Origin: Hyphomicrobiaceae bacterium | GTDB lineage: Bacteria; Pseudomonadota; Alphaproteobacteria; Rhizobiales; Hyphomicrobiaceae | Assembly (NCBI GenBank): GCA_022844225.1 | Contig: JALHMC010000021.1 | Coordinates: 1 to 55,901, forward strand | DNA: 55,901 nt | Reading direction: 5' to 3' | In this document: piece by piece, positions 17,941 to 26,545 of the stretch | How positions within the stretch are numbered: the first letter of the stretch is position 1 | Layout: each line of letters begins with the position of its first letter | The notes under the pieces: model-generated | The model's input: the letters and a program-made list of their open reading frames with translations, nothing else | What the model was told of the DNA's origin: nothing | Database searches by the model: none | Translations under genes and position numbers: made by a program

Positions 17941-19389
17941 ATGTTGGTCAGTGTCCTCGATGTCGATAAGTCTCGACGCCGGCAATTGGTTTCACTTGGC
18001 GGCGGTTTAGCCGGTGGCCTCCTTGCGGCATGTGAAGTTGCCGCCATCACCGCGGTGTCGGCGATCACAGGAGCCATCTGGCATCAAATCGCCTATGGCC
18101 ATGCCGGCGAGGTCGGCTCCTTCATCGATGTCGGCATCCTAGCCGGCCTGCTCTACACGCTGCCTTTCCTGTTCGGTACCGACTACCGGGCCGATAACTT
18201 CCTGACCGGCCGCCGGACACTGGCCCGCATCCTCAACGTGTGGACCTACGCATTCTTCGCGTTGGCAGCCCTGGCTTTCATCACCAAGACGACAGGCTCG
18301 GCCTCGCGCGGTGGGCTCGCGTTGTTCTTCGTACTGGGTGGTGCCGCCGTGGTTGCCACGGACGCAGCGCTCCGAAAGGCCCTCAAGGCAATGGTCGGCC
18401 GTGGGATCGTGGCACCTCGCCGCCTCCTGGTGATCGGTTCCGCGCCGAACGTCGCTCACTTCGTCGAGCAGCATTCCGTCGGCGAGACAGGCGTCTCGGT
18501 GACGGCAACGGTCAGCCTTCCGCGGCGCGATGACGGCACGCCGCGCTCGGCCACGTTGGACGAGCGCCTCGACTGGGCCATCGACAAGTCACGCTCAATT
18601 GGCATCAACGACGTGCTGATCCTTTTCGACGATATGGAGCGGGCAGGCCTCGCTGCCCGCATCGCCGACCGGTTCATGGATCTGCCAGTCGCCGTTCACC
18701 TAGGCCAGTTCGCCCTCGCAACGCGATTCCCCCGTCTTCAGTCGGCGCGCATTGGAAAGGCGCGGACGTTGGCGCTGCGGAGCGCGCCTCTCAATCCGTT
18801 CCAGCAGGCCCTGAAGCGCATCTTCGACATCATTTGCTCCTTGATTGGAATCGCACTGCTGGCGCCCCTGTTTGCGATCGTGGGCCTTCTGATCAAGCTC
18901 GACAGCCCGGGCCCGGTGTTTTTCCGGCAGCGGCGGCGCGGCTTCAACCAGCGTGAGTTCGCGATCTGGAAGTTTCGCACCATGACCACCATGGACGATG
19001 GCGCCACGATCAAACAGGCCGTCGCCAACGATCCCCGCGTGACTCGCATCGGACGCGTGCTTCGCCGTTTCAACATCGACGAACTGCCGCAGTTGATCAA
19101 CGTGCTGCTCGGCGACATGTCACTCGTTGGGCCTCGTCCGCATGCCGTCGCACACGACAAGCACTACGAGCGGGTCATTCGCCGCTATGTGCGTCGATTG
19201 AATGTGAAGCCGGGCATCACCGGCTGGGCACAAGTCAATGGCTATCGCGGCCTGACCGAGACCGAACACGCGATGCGCAGCCGCATCACGCATGACCTGT
19301 ATTACATCGACAACTGGTCACTCGCGCTCGATATCTACATCGTGTTCCTGACGGTACTGTCGCCGAAGGCGTTCCGCAACGCACACTAG
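17941..19389 (+). CDS. Undecaprenyl-phosphate sugar phosphotransferase (exopolysaccharide initiation)
   Basis: A polyprenyl glycosylphosphotransferase of 482 residues that would transfer hexose-1-phosphate from a UDP-sugar to undecaprenyl phosphate, the first step of an exopolysaccharide repeat unit. The N-terminal 130 residues hold four hydrophobic segments. A CoA-binding-like Rossmann domain follows (RRLLVIGSAPNV). The C-terminal catalytic domain has KRIFDIICSLIG, KFRTM, NDPRVTRIGRVLRRFNIDELPQLINVLLGDMSLVGPRPH and the VKPGITGWAQVNGYRG block. The layout is that of WcaJ/ExoY-type enzymes with the full N-terminal half. AGGGG and GAGGG precede the ATG. No other polysaccharide genes are near, so it acts at a distance from its partners. 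Confidence 0.93.
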   Translation: MLVSVLDVDKSRRRQLVSLGGGLAGGLLAACEVAAITAVSAITGAIWHQIAYGHAGEVGSFIDVGILAGLLYTLPFLFGTDYRADNFLTGRRTLARILNVWTYAFFALAALAFITKTTGSASRGGLALFFVLGGAAVVATDAALRKALKAMVGRGIVAPRRLLVIGSAPNVAHFVEQHSVGETGVSVTATVSLPRRDDGTPRSATLDERLDWAIDKSRSIGINDVLILFDDMERAGLAARIADRFMDLPVAVHLGQFALATRFPRLQSARIGKARTLALRSAPLNPFQQALKRIFDIICSLIGIALLAPLFAIVGLLIKLDSPGPVFFRQRRRGFNQREFAIWKFRTMTTMDDGATIKQAVANDPRVTRIGRVLRRFNIDELPQLINVLLGDMSLVGPRPHAVAHDKHYERVIRRYVRRLNVKPGITGWAQVNGYRGLTETEHAMRSRITHDLYYIDNWSLALDIYIVFLTVLSPKAFRNAH

Positions 19390-19409
19390 GCTTTGCCATC
19401 TGTCACCAC

Positions 19410-20324
19410 TTACGACCAGAGCCAGGCCGCGCCACGCACCCCGGAGGCATCGCCCCAACGGGGCGGACGCAAGTCGACACGAGGTGCATCTGCGAAGATC
19501 CAGCGCTTCATCCGCTCAGGCACCTCGCGATAAAGGTGGCCGAGCTTAGAGAGACCGCCGCCCAGGACGATCACCTCAGGGTCGATCAGGTTGACGACGT
19601 GAGCCAAGCCCCTCGCAAGCCGATCCGAATGGCGTTCGAGCGTCGCACGGCATGAAGGATCTCCTGCAAGCGCCCTGGCGGCGATGTCCTCGGACGAAAG
19701 ATCTTCCTGCGTCACGCGCAGATGGTCGGCCGCGAGCGCAGTGCCCGACACCCAGGTCTCCATGCAACCCTGTCGGCCGCACCAGCAGGTCGGTCCCGGA
19801 AACTCATCCGCAGTAAGCCACGGCAAGGGATTATGACCCCATTCGCCGCCGATTCCCTGGGGGCCATCGACGAGGCGCCCGTCGATTGCGATGCCGCCGC
19901 CACACCCCGTGCCGAGGATGACGCCCAGTACAATCCTGGCTCCGGCCGCCGCTCCATCTGTCGCCTCTGAAACCGTGAAGCAGTTCGCATCGTTGGCGAA
20001 ACGGAGTGGGCGGCGCAACGCCTGCTCCAGGTCGGCTTGTAGCGGCCGTCCGTTCAACCACACCGAGTTCGCATTCTGGACGAGCCCGGTCGCAGGCGAT
20101 ATTGATCCCGGCATGCCGATGCCCACCGATGCCGTCCCCCCGGCCGAACGCTCCAGATCAAGAACCAGCCCGGCAAGCGCCCCGATCGTCGCGCGATAAT
20201 CCCCTGCTGGCGCAGGGATGCGACGTCGCAAAGACTCGTCACCCTTCGGCCCGAGCAGCACGCCTTCGATCTTCGTGCCTCCGAGGTCGATGCCGATCCG
20301 CAGCTCCATCACGTGCTTTCCCAT
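19410..20324 (-). CDS. ROK family sugar kinase
   Basis: A kinase of 304 residues from the repressor-ORF-kinase family, phosphorylating a hexose or N-acetylhexosamine with ATP. The phosphate-binding GIDLGGTKIEGVLLG is at the N-terminus. Other marks are GIGMPGSI, ANDANCF, GVILGTGCGGGIAIDG and the zinc-binding CWCGRQGCMETWVSG. There is no DNA-binding domain, so it is an enzyme, not a NagC/Xyl-type repressor. The pattern suits fructokinase, glucokinase or N-acetylglucosamine kinase; the choice is open. The start overlaps the end of the DUF3572 gene by 16 bases, so the two are translationally linked. It converges with the sugar transferase, 20 bases away. Confidence 0.92.
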   Translation of the reverse strand: MGKHVMELRIGIDLGGTKIEGVLLGPKGDESLRRRIPAPAGDYRATIGALAGLVLDLERSAGGTASVGIGMPGSISPATGLVQNANSVWLNGRPLQADLEQALRRPLRFANDANCFTVSEATDGAAAGARIVLGVILGTGCGGGIAIDGRLVDGPQGIGGEWGHNPLPWLTADEFPGPTCWCGRQGCMETWVSGTALAADHLRVTQEDLSSEDIAARALAGDPSCRATLERHSDRLARGLAHVVNLIDPEVIVLGGGLSKLGHLYREVPERMKRWIFADAPRVDLRPPRWGDASGVRGAAWLWS

Positions 20325-20614
20325 GGTGAGCCCCCGCCAAGCTCCACCTCAGCGGCTGCAACGTCCTCGGGTGCGAGACCCGCATTCGCCGCAAAGGCCA
20401 GAAGCGACGACTCATCGCTCCTGATGTGACCCAGAACCGCCGCCAGCAAAGCCGGCTCACTCAGCCCCTGCCGAAGGGCGTCAGGGTCCAGCCCCGTGTC
20501 CGCTAGAAACCGACCGAGACGACCGCTCTCCTCAGCCAGGAACAAAAACGCCTGAGCCGCGATCGCCTCGGCGGCCTCCCTCGTTAACCGCCGGCTGCGG
20601 CGTACGTCACGCAT
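20309..20614 (-). CDS. DUF3572 domain protein
   Basis: A 101-residue soluble protein matching the DUF3572 family of alphaproteobacteria: [36 protein letters not shown], then [29 protein letters not shown]. Function unknown. In related genomes this family sits beside divK, and here too it is divergent from the DivK-like regulator. Its 3' end overlaps the ROK kinase by 16 bases, suggesting one transcript. Confidence 0.85.
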   Translation of the reverse strand: MRDVRRSRRLTREAAEAIAAQAFLFLAEESGRLGRFLADTGLDPDALRQGLSEPALLAAVLGHIRSDESSLLAFAANAGLAPEDVAAAEVELGGGSPWEST

Positions 20615-20749
20615 GAGCCACCCTCCTCCGATCGATCCACCGCTGTCATCTTAAACAATTGGTTAGCTCTTTCAGCCAAACTCACAACGATCAGCACCCT
20701 CGATTCGCTGCAAGTGACGCGACGGGTGCGCCGGGCGGGCGGCAGGCGA

Positions 20750-21178
20750 ATGACATATCAGGAAAATGTGCGGAACTTCGAGAAGCGCCCTCCTCGCATC
20801 AGCAGCGGTCGCAAGACGGTGCTCATCGTCGAGGACAATGAGCTCAACATGAAGCTCTTCACAGACCTGCTCGAGGCGCACGGCTACGCGACCTTGCAGG
20901 CTCGCAGTGGCACCGAAGCCCTCCAGGTTGCCCGAGAGGCAAAACCAAGCCTCATCCTCATGGATATTCAGCTCCCCGAGGTCTCAGGCCTTGAGGTGAC
21001 CAAATGGCTGAAGGAGGACGACCATCTCCGGGACATACCTGTGGTGGCGGTCACTGCCTTCGCCATGAAGGGCGACGAAGAGCGGATCCGGCGAGGCGGC
21101 TGCGAGGCCTACATCTCGAAGCCGATCACAATCGCCCCGTTTATCGAAACCGTGCGCCGCTTCATCGGCAACGCGTGA
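20750..21178 (+). CDS. divK: DivK-like single-domain response regulator
   Basis: A receiver-only regulator. The core [25 protein letters not shown] runs to the phosphoacceptor Asp72 in [16 protein letters not shown], then [16 protein letters not shown] and the conserved lysine in YISKPI. In Caulobacter DivK is phosphorylated by DivJ, dephosphorylated by PleC, and controls CtrA through DivL. The start at 20750 gives 142 residues with a roughly 20-residue tail before the receiver; an in-frame start at 20714 is possible but adds an Arg-rich leader unlike the family. pleD follows 30 bases later, the classic divK-pleD pair. Confidence 0.9.
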   Translation: MTYQENVRNFEKRPPRISSGRKTVLIVEDNELNMKLFTDLLEAHGYATLQARSGTEALQVAREAKPSLILMDIQLPEVSGLEVTKWLKEDDHLRDIPVVAVTAFAMKGDEERIRRGGCEAYISKPITIAPFIETVRRFIGNA

Positions 21179-21208
21179 CACCTTGCACGACCTCCGGAAG
21201 GCTCATCG

Positions 21209-22579
21209 ATGACCGCCCGCGTTCTCGTTGTTGACGACATCCTGGCCAACGTGAAGTTGCTCGAAGCGCGGCTGACTGCCGAGTATTTCGAGATCCTGAC
21301 CGCCAACAGTGGGCGTGCCGCTCTCGACATCATCTCCCGCGAGCGTGTCGACGTCGTGCTGCTGGACGTGATGATGCCGGGAATGGACGGCTTCGAAGTC
21401 TGCCGTCGTATCAAGCAGAGCCCTCAGCACGCGCACATCCCCGTTATCATGGTGACCGCACTCGACCAGCCCTCCGACAAAGTCGAGGGCCTCGAGGCTG
21501 GCGCCGACGATTTTCTCACCAAACCCGTCGACGACATTGCACTCATCACCAGGGTGCGCAGTCTCGCGCGCCTCAAAGTCCTTGCCGACGAATTGATGAT
21601 GCGCGCATCGACGACGCAGGATCTCGGCTTCGGACCCGGCGGCATCGCAGAATGGACAGAAGCGGCAGCGCACGGCCACGTGCTGCTCGTCGAGGATCAT
21701 CCACGCTCAGCCCAGCGGATTGTCGACGGACTCTCCAAAACCCATTCCGTTGTCGTAGAGCGTGATCCTCAAGCAGCGCTGATGCGCATGGCCGAGCAGA
21801 GCTTCGATCTGTTGATTGTGAGCTTGTCGCTTTCAGGAGCGGATGGACTCCGCCTCTGCTCCCAGGTCCGGTCGCTTGATCGGACGCGTCATATGCCGAT
21901 CGTGATGATGGTCGACCCGGGCGATGAGGCGCGGCTCCTGCGGGGGCTCGATATGGGTGTCAACGACTACGTGCTGCGCCCCCTCGACCGTAATGAGTTG
22001 CTGGCCAGGATAAAGACCCAGATCAAACGCAAGCGCCATGCCGACCTGCTGCGCGCCAAGCTTGATCAAGGGATGGAGCACGCAATAACCGATCCCCTGA
22101 CCGGATTGCACAATCGCCGCTATATGGAAAGCCACCTTGCGACCCTGGTGAACCAGGCGACGCAGTCGGGGCGAACTCTGTCGGTGCTGGTTGCCGATAT
22201 CGACTTTTTCAAGAACGTGAACGACACCTACGGCCACGATGCAGGGGATAACGTCCTTCGTGAATTCGCGACCAGGCTGCGTCGCAACACGCGTGGGATC
22301 GACCTCGCATGTCGCCTCGGTGGCGAGGAATTCGTGATCATCATGCCGGACACCGAACTCTCGCGCGCTATGCAGGTGGCCGAGCGCGTTCGTGCGTGCA
22401 TCGCTGCAGAACCCTTTCAGGTCAATCAGCAAAGCACACTCGCAGTCACGGCGAGTGTCGGTGTCTCGACACTCGAGCGTCGTGATGACACCCCGGACAC
22501 GCTGTTCAAACGAGCCGACACGGCGCTCTACACAGCCAAGCGAAGCGGTCGCAATCGCGTTGTCGCTGATGCAGCTTAG
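21209..22579 (+). CDS. pleD: Diguanylate cyclase response regulator PleD
   Basis: A c-di-GMP synthase of 456 residues with domain order receiver-receiver-GGDEF. The first receiver has the phosphoacceptor Asp53 in VLLLDVMMPGMDGFE and the conserved Lys in FLTKPVDD. The second is a pseudo-receiver: the acceptor position is Ser205 (LLIVSLSLSGADG) and the lysine is replaced (VLRPLD). The catalytic domain has the active-site GGEEF at 371-375, preceded by RGID at 362-365, which fits the RxxD inhibitory site for product feedback. Phosphorylation of the first receiver should drive dimerisation and cyclase activity. Directly downstream of the DivK-like gene. Confidence 0.95.
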   Translation: MTARVLVVDDILANVKLLEARLTAEYFEILTANSGRAALDIISRERVDVVLLDVMMPGMDGFEVCRRIKQSPQHAHIPVIMVTALDQPSDKVEGLEAGADDFLTKPVDDIALITRVRSLARLKVLADELMMRASTTQDLGFGPGGIAEWTEAAAHGHVLLVEDHPRSAQRIVDGLSKTHSVVVERDPQAALMRMAEQSFDLLIVSLSLSGADGLRLCSQVRSLDRTRHMPIVMMVDPGDEARLLRGLDMGVNDYVLRPLDRNELLARIKTQIKRKRHADLLRAKLDQGMEHAITDPLTGLHNRRYMESHLATLVNQATQSGRTLSVLVADIDFFKNVNDTYGHDAGDNVLREFATRLRRNTRGIDLACRLGGEEFVIIMPDTELSRAMQVAERVRACIAAEPFQVNQQSTLAVTASVGVSTLERRDDTPDTLFKRADTALYTAKRSGRNRVVADAA

Positions 22580-22745
22580 GCTACAACGCAGCTTCGTCTA
22601 ACGGCGCAGACTGCACCAGTTGGATGCAATCGCAGGAGCGCAATGTATAGACGCCAGAACCGTCCGCCAGATTCGCGACTGTTTTTTACGAGTTGCGGAT
22701 TCTCTTTTGCACAACTATAAAGTTATGAAGGTCTCGCAGGGCAGA

Positions 22746-22778
22746 GACGGATTTCACTCTTAGCGTGTCTAATCCGTC
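22746..22778. repeat. Inverted repeat downstream of pleD
   Basis: GACGGATT at 22746-22753 and AATCCGTC at 22771-22778 are perfect inverted copies with a 17-base spacer. It begins about 165 bases after the pleD stop, so it is a doubtful terminator; it could be an operator or part of a folded RNA. Confidence 0.35.
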
Positions 22779-23241
22779 GATGCAAATGAGCACTACGACA
22801 CGATCAGCTCAGCATTGTTCAAGACGCGTCGTTGCTTGATGAGCACAGTTGGATCTGCCAGTCTGGCTCAACTATGACGGCAGAGCGGACTGTGCGCACG
22901 GCATATCAGCGCGTGTCCGGACCGTGTGGCTTTCGTTTGCAGATCGTGCGGGCCATCCTCACGGCTGCACCTTTGGTTATGGTCGCCCGCGGGCATGTCG
23001 TATCGACATCGCGACGACCAGCACGTGCCGAGCGCTGCGCCAACGCCCTCTTTGGCAATGCACTCGGTTGGCCAGCCCGTCACTGCTCGGTTTCATTACC
23101 CCGCTGCCGAGATCAGTGACGGGCTAGGCCGCCCAGCTCAATCAGCGTCATCCGTTCAGCACAGATCTAAATCATCCGACGCGGCTGTACACAATTACAG
23201 AAGCGCACACAGCACGGCTAGGAAGCATCCGCTTCAAGGAC

Positions 23242-23259
23242 GCGCAATCACGATTGCGC
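23242..23259 (-). terminator. Hairpin downstream of rpmG
   Basis: GCGCAATC and GATTGCGC are perfect inverted copies with two bases between (a seven-base stem with a four-base loop when folded). It lies 23 bases past the rpmG stop on the minus strand, at the usual distance for a terminator, but without a T run. Confidence 0.45.
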
Positions 23260-23281
23260 CACGTACTGGCGCGCTTATCGC

Positions 23282-23449
23282 TTACTTGATTTTGGTTTCT
23301 TTGAATTCGACATGCTTGCGTGCCACCGGGTCATACTTCCGCATGACAATCTTCTCGGTGGACGTGCGAGGATTCTTCTTTGTCACGTAATAGAAGCCGG
23401 TACCGGCAGAGCTGAGGAGCTTGATTTTTTGCGTTACAGGCTTTGCCAT
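23282..23449 (-). CDS. rpmG: 50S ribosomal protein L33
   Basis: A 55-residue large-subunit protein, [18 protein letters not shown] at the start and [15 protein letters not shown] then [18 protein letters not shown] at the end. Those blocks identify L33. It has no CxxC pairs, so it is the zinc-independent (C-minus) form. It is short and Lys-rich, like its orthologues. The NUDIX gene lies 68 bases upstream on the same strand, an arrangement seen in other Hyphomicrobiales. Confidence 0.96.
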   Translation of the reverse strand: MAKPVTQKIKLLSSAGTGFYYVTKKNPRTSTEKIVMRKYDPVARKHVEFKETKIK

Positions 23450-23517
23450 GACGGTTCCGTCAGTGATCTCTGCTCGATGAATGTGGTCTAGCGTTCTTAA
23501 TGGACCCGGCGATCAAG

Positions 23518-24288
23518 TCAAGCTGAAGATTGATCCGCCGTCACACTGATGAGTTGTCGCCGGAACGTCCCGTTCTTGTGAAAGTAGTAGGGCACGGGTG
23601 CATTCGCGGACCCTTGCGTTCCCACCTTGAGGCGATCGCCCAAGTCCTCCAAAATCACCCTCGTGATGGGCGGCAGATCCAGGCTCCTCGCCTCCTCGAT
23701 AGCCATCCAGACGAGATCAGAAAGCTCATCTTCCGGCGGTGGTCCGCGGTACGCGATCATCGATGCTTCGGCGCAAAAGAAACGGGTGTCGAAGCGGCGT
23801 GGCCGTCCCGGCGGTGTGATGGCGCGCGCAAAGAACGTCAACGGTGACAGGCTTGGCATGAAGCCTTGCCCAAAGAACCGTCGCCAGGATGCATCGGCAG
23901 GAGGCGATTGTCCCGCCAAGGGCGCTCCGAGGATAATGCCGGCCTCTTCGTAGGTCTCGCGAACGGCAGCAAGGGCTAAGGCTCTGGCTTTGGCCGCGTT
24001 GACGGTACCCTTCATATCGACCATGAGCTTGGCGGCCTCGTGGTCGGTCAATTCGTCGGAACTGATGACGTTTCTGTCGGACTTGTCGACCCTCCCGCCT
24101 GGAAATACGTACTTGCCCGGCATGAACTTCATGTCCATGCGCCGCTTGCCGAGGAGAACGCGTGGCACACCCATGGCGCGGTCGACCAGGATCAAGGTTG
24201 CAGCGTCCCTCGGCCGGAGGGCCGCAACCTTGGCCGGTGCCGACACCATCTCGGGCACGGCGGCGGTTGTGGATACCTTCGATGTCAT
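23518..24288 (-). CDS. NUDIX hydrolase
   Basis: A 256-residue hydrolase of nucleoside diphosphates linked to another moiety. The Nudix box is split by an insertion: FPGGRVDKSD near residue 70, then the catalytic RETYEEAGI about 35 residues later. This spaced box is typical of the NUDT19-like branch, some members of which hydrolyse CoA derivatives; the true substrate here is unknown. The first 25 residues are Ala/Val-rich and probably disordered. Its start overlaps the stop of the DUF983 gene by four bases, indicating translational coupling. Confidence 0.88.
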   Translation of the reverse strand: MTSKVSTTAAVPEMVSAPAKVAALRPRDAATLILVDRAMGVPRVLLGKRRMDMKFMPGKYVFPGGRVDKSDRNVISSDELTDHEAAKLMVDMKGTVNAAKARALALAAVRETYEEAGIILGAPLAGQSPPADASWRRFFGQGFMPSLSPLTFFARAITPPGRPRRFDTRFFCAEASMIAYRGPPPEDELSDLVWMAIEEARSLDLPPITRVILEDLGDRLKVGTQGSANAPVPYYFHKNGTFRRQLISVTADQSSA

Positions 24289-24767
24289 GCCGATTTTCCT
24301 CGGTTCGCAAGCGTGATCTCATACGCCGGGTCGGGCTGAGGCGACGCGGGATCGCTGCCAAGACCGAAGCCATGCATGCGCAACGCCCATTGCAAGGCTA
24401 CGAGCGCACCCTTGATGGCTGGCAAGAGCACGAGACTGAGCAACACCATAAGAGGCAGCCAGACCGAGAGTTGGACCCACGTCGGCGGCGCGAAGGCCTT
24501 CTCGACGGCGAGGATCCCGCCGACGATCACGTGCCCTACGACAACCATGGTGAAGTAGGCCGGAGCGTCATCGGCTCGCTGGTGATGCAAGGGCTCGCTG
24601 CAGCGCGGGCAAGACGGTGCGACCTTGAGATATGAAGTGAACATCTTGCCGACACCACACGACGGGCATCGCCCTAGGGCGCCCCTCATGAGCGCCGGCT
24701 GCACACGGCGCTCCGGTACTTCGGCCAATGGGACGCTCTCGTAGCCAGGCTTATGGCTGATCGGCAT
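24285..24767 (-). CDS. DUF983 family membrane protein
   Basis: A 160-residue protein with an N-terminal zinc-ribbon-like part, two CxxC pairs (CPSC at about residue 34 and CPRC at about 53), followed by two transmembrane helices (FTMVVVGHVIVGGILAV and a long LPLMVLLSLVLLPAIKG). This is the DUF983 architecture of alphaproteobacteria. The function is unknown. It is cotranscribed with the NUDIX gene through a four-base overlap. In related genomes this pair follows the RNase R gene, which is absent here. Confidence 0.88.
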   Translation of the reverse strand: MPISHKPGYESVPLAEVPERRVQPALMRGALGRCPSCGVGKMFTSYLKVAPSCPRCSEPLHHQRADDAPAYFTMVVVGHVIVGGILAVEKAFAPPTWVQLSVWLPLMVLLSLVLLPAIKGALVALQWALRMHGFGLGSDPASPQPDPAYEITLANRGKSA

Positions 24768-24872
24768 GGTCGATTCCTCGCAGTCGCGGCGTCACGCGAG
24801 TAAACTTGATCGCAATGGGGTCAAGCAAGTGCCACGCCGGTCCCCACTGTCGCAGGTTCGCATCGTGTTGAA

Positions 24873-25895
24873 TTAGGGCTCGATCAGCAAGTGCCGGCGC
24901 TCCGAAAGCGTTTCAAGCACGCGGGCCGTGCCGGCGACCACACATTGCATGGGGTGCTCGGGAATGGTGAATTTGACCCCCACGCGCCGCTGCAGTTCGG
25001 AGTCGAGACGATCGAGCAACGCCCCCCCCCCGGAAAGCGAGATGCCGCGCGAGCGGACGTCGGCTCGAACCTCGGGGGCCAATTCCTCGATGGTGCGCTG
25101 TATGAACTCGGCAATATCTGAGATGGGTCCTTCAAGTGCCTCTGCAATGTCACCCGGCGCAAGGACGATAGAAACGGGCTTGCCGTGCCTCAGTTCGCGG
25201 CCGCGAATACGGATCTCGGCCGCTCGACCGCCAGGAGCGCGGCTCGCACTACCTGCGCCAATCTTGATTCGCTCGGCGCTGCCCGGGCTGATGAGCAGAT
25301 GATGCACGCGCCGCACGTAGCGCTGAATGGCGTCGTCCATGGCGTTGCCGGCACAGCGTAATGAGCGCGCCTCTACGACGTCGCCGACCGAAAGGACGGC
25401 GATATCGGTTGTGCCGCCACCTATATCGACGACCATGTGCGCGACCGGATCGTCGATGGACAAACCCGCGCCGATGGCCGCGGCAACCGGTTCCTCGATG
25501 AGAAACACCCGGCGCGCTCCGGCCGAGACGGCTGTCTCGTACACGGCCCGGCGTTCCACAGGCGTGGCCCCCGCCGGTACGCAAATCAGGATGCGCGGCC
25601 GGCGCAGGCCGAGTACCGATTTGGCACGCCGAATGAATTGGCGAAGCATCTCCTCGGTCGCAACGAAATCGGCGATGACGCCGTCGCGCATAGGTCGGAT
25701 CGCCTCGACGGCCTCTGGCGTGCGACCAACCATGGTTCGCGCCCGCTCACCAACGGCCAACATGGTCCGTACACCACCACGATTTTGAACCGCCACCAGC
25801 GATGGCTCATCGATGATGATGCCGCGGCCGACGACGTGCACCAGCGTATTGGCCGTGCCGAGATCGATGGCAATGTCGTCGGAAAAGACCCTCAT
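24873..25895 (-). CDS. MreB-like actin homologue (stand-alone)
   Basis: A 340-residue actin-fold protein. All nucleotide-contact motifs of MreB are seen: DLGTANTLV at the N-terminus, EEPVAAAIGAG, VVDIGGGTTDIAVLS and LSGGGALLDRLD. MreB filaments organise lateral wall synthesis. Two things are odd. The protein starts MRVFSDDIAID and lacks the short hydrophobic N-terminal segment that ties many MreB proteins to the membrane, and no mreC or mreD follows. The GGG codons of SGGGALL form an uninterrupted run of ten G (C on the plus strand, 25022-25031), a slippage-prone tract inside the coding sequence. It is the main or a second MreB; this cannot be told here. Confidence 0.88.
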   Translation of the reverse strand: MRVFSDDIAIDLGTANTLVHVVGRGIIIDEPSLVAVQNRGGVRTMLAVGERARTMVGRTPEAVEAIRPMRDGVIADFVATEEMLRQFIRRAKSVLGLRRPRILICVPAGATPVERRAVYETAVSAGARRVFLIEEPVAAAIGAGLSIDDPVAHMVVDIGGGTTDIAVLSVGDVVEARSLRCAGNAMDDAIQRYVRRVHHLLISPGSAERIKIGAGSASRAPGGRAAEIRIRGRELRHGKPVSIVLAPGDIAEALEGPISDIAEFIQRTIEELAPEVRADVRSRGISLSGGGALLDRLDSELQRRVGVKFTIPEHPMQCVVAGTARVLETLSERRHLLIEP

Positions 25896-26068
25896 TCCGC
25901 TCGGCAGTCCTTCAAGAGCACGACCCGCTGCTCCCGTCGAGCGCGGGCCCCGACCTGCTCCTGACTAACATACCAGCACATGCCGTGTCGCGCCGAGTAG
26001 GGTCTCGACGCTCCGGACGCGCCGACCAGAACCGGGCAGGGTTATGGGCGGTTCGTCCGGGCGTTGAA

Positions 26069-26479
26069 TCAAGCCGGCTTTCTCGAGTAGTCGGCGTCAG
26101 AGACGGCCTCCAACCACTTGGTGCCTTCCCCGGTGTCTGACACTTCGGACATTGCGAGATGGGCAAAGAGGTGTCCGGGAGCTGAACCATGCCAATGCTT
26201 GGCACCGGGCGGAATGACGACGGTGTCGCCGGGGCGCAACTCGATCACGGAGCCACCCTCGGCCTGATAGCGCCCGATACCGTGCAGACAATAGAGGGTT
26301 TGGCCTACGGGATGCGTATGCCAGAATGTACGTGCGCCCGGTGTGAACGAGACGCGCGTCGCCCGCATGCGAGATGGCGCCTCGCCGACCACGACCTCGT
26401 CTGCGTAAACGGTGCCCGTGAAATTGGTGTTCGGTTGTGTCTTCGTCGCGCGATCCGAAGCGCGCATGATCTTGCCCAT
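26069..26479 (-). CDS. Small cupin, hydroxynitrile-lyase-like metal site
   Basis: A 136-residue single-domain cupin. The metal ligands read His54-x-His56 and Gln60 (WHTHPVGQ) and His95 (KHWHG). This is the arrangement of the small manganese cupins that include the bacterial hydroxynitrile lyase GtHNL, and the region before it (FTGTVYADEV, FTPGARTFWHTHP) is similar as well, judged from memory. Family members also include proteins of unknown role, so activity is not certain. A GGAGGA about ten bases before the ATG supports the start. It follows the alpha/beta hydrolase gene by 66 bases on the same strand and is probably cotranscribed. Confidence 0.85.
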   Translation of the reverse strand: MGKIMRASDRATKTQPNTNFTGTVYADEVVVGEAPSRMRATRVSFTPGARTFWHTHPVGQTLYCLHGIGRYQAEGGSVIELRPGDTVVIPPGAKHWHGSAPGHLFAHLAMSEVSDTGEGTKWLEAVSDADYSRKPA

Positions 26480-26545
26480 GAACGTAGTCTCCTCCGTTGA
26501 GAATCTTATTTCAGCCTTGCGTAGCGACCTCGGCGAACACCGGGA

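Larger units (their letters stand above)
22580..23281. other. Long intergenic region between pleD and rpmG
   Basis: About 700 bases with no recognisable gene; short open frames here have no protein-like composition or ribosome-binding site. Visible structure: a T6 run at 22682-22687, a perfect eight-base dyad at 22746-22778, and a tight hairpin at 23242-23259 just past the rpmG stop. It could hold a small RNA or the remains of a lost gene. Related genomes often have an MFS gene near this position (from memory). Confidence 0.5.

Noticed and set aside
20651..20665. TTAA-N7-GTTA ahead of the DivK-like gene as a possible CtrA site
   Set aside because: The second half-site has too many mismatches and the spacing only fits with eight bases, so it is not listed.
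22832..23127. Short plus-strand frames of about 95 codons in the pleD-rpmG gap
   Set aside because: No ribosome-binding site, Arg/Cys-rich composition, and overlapping frames with equal length, as expected by chance.
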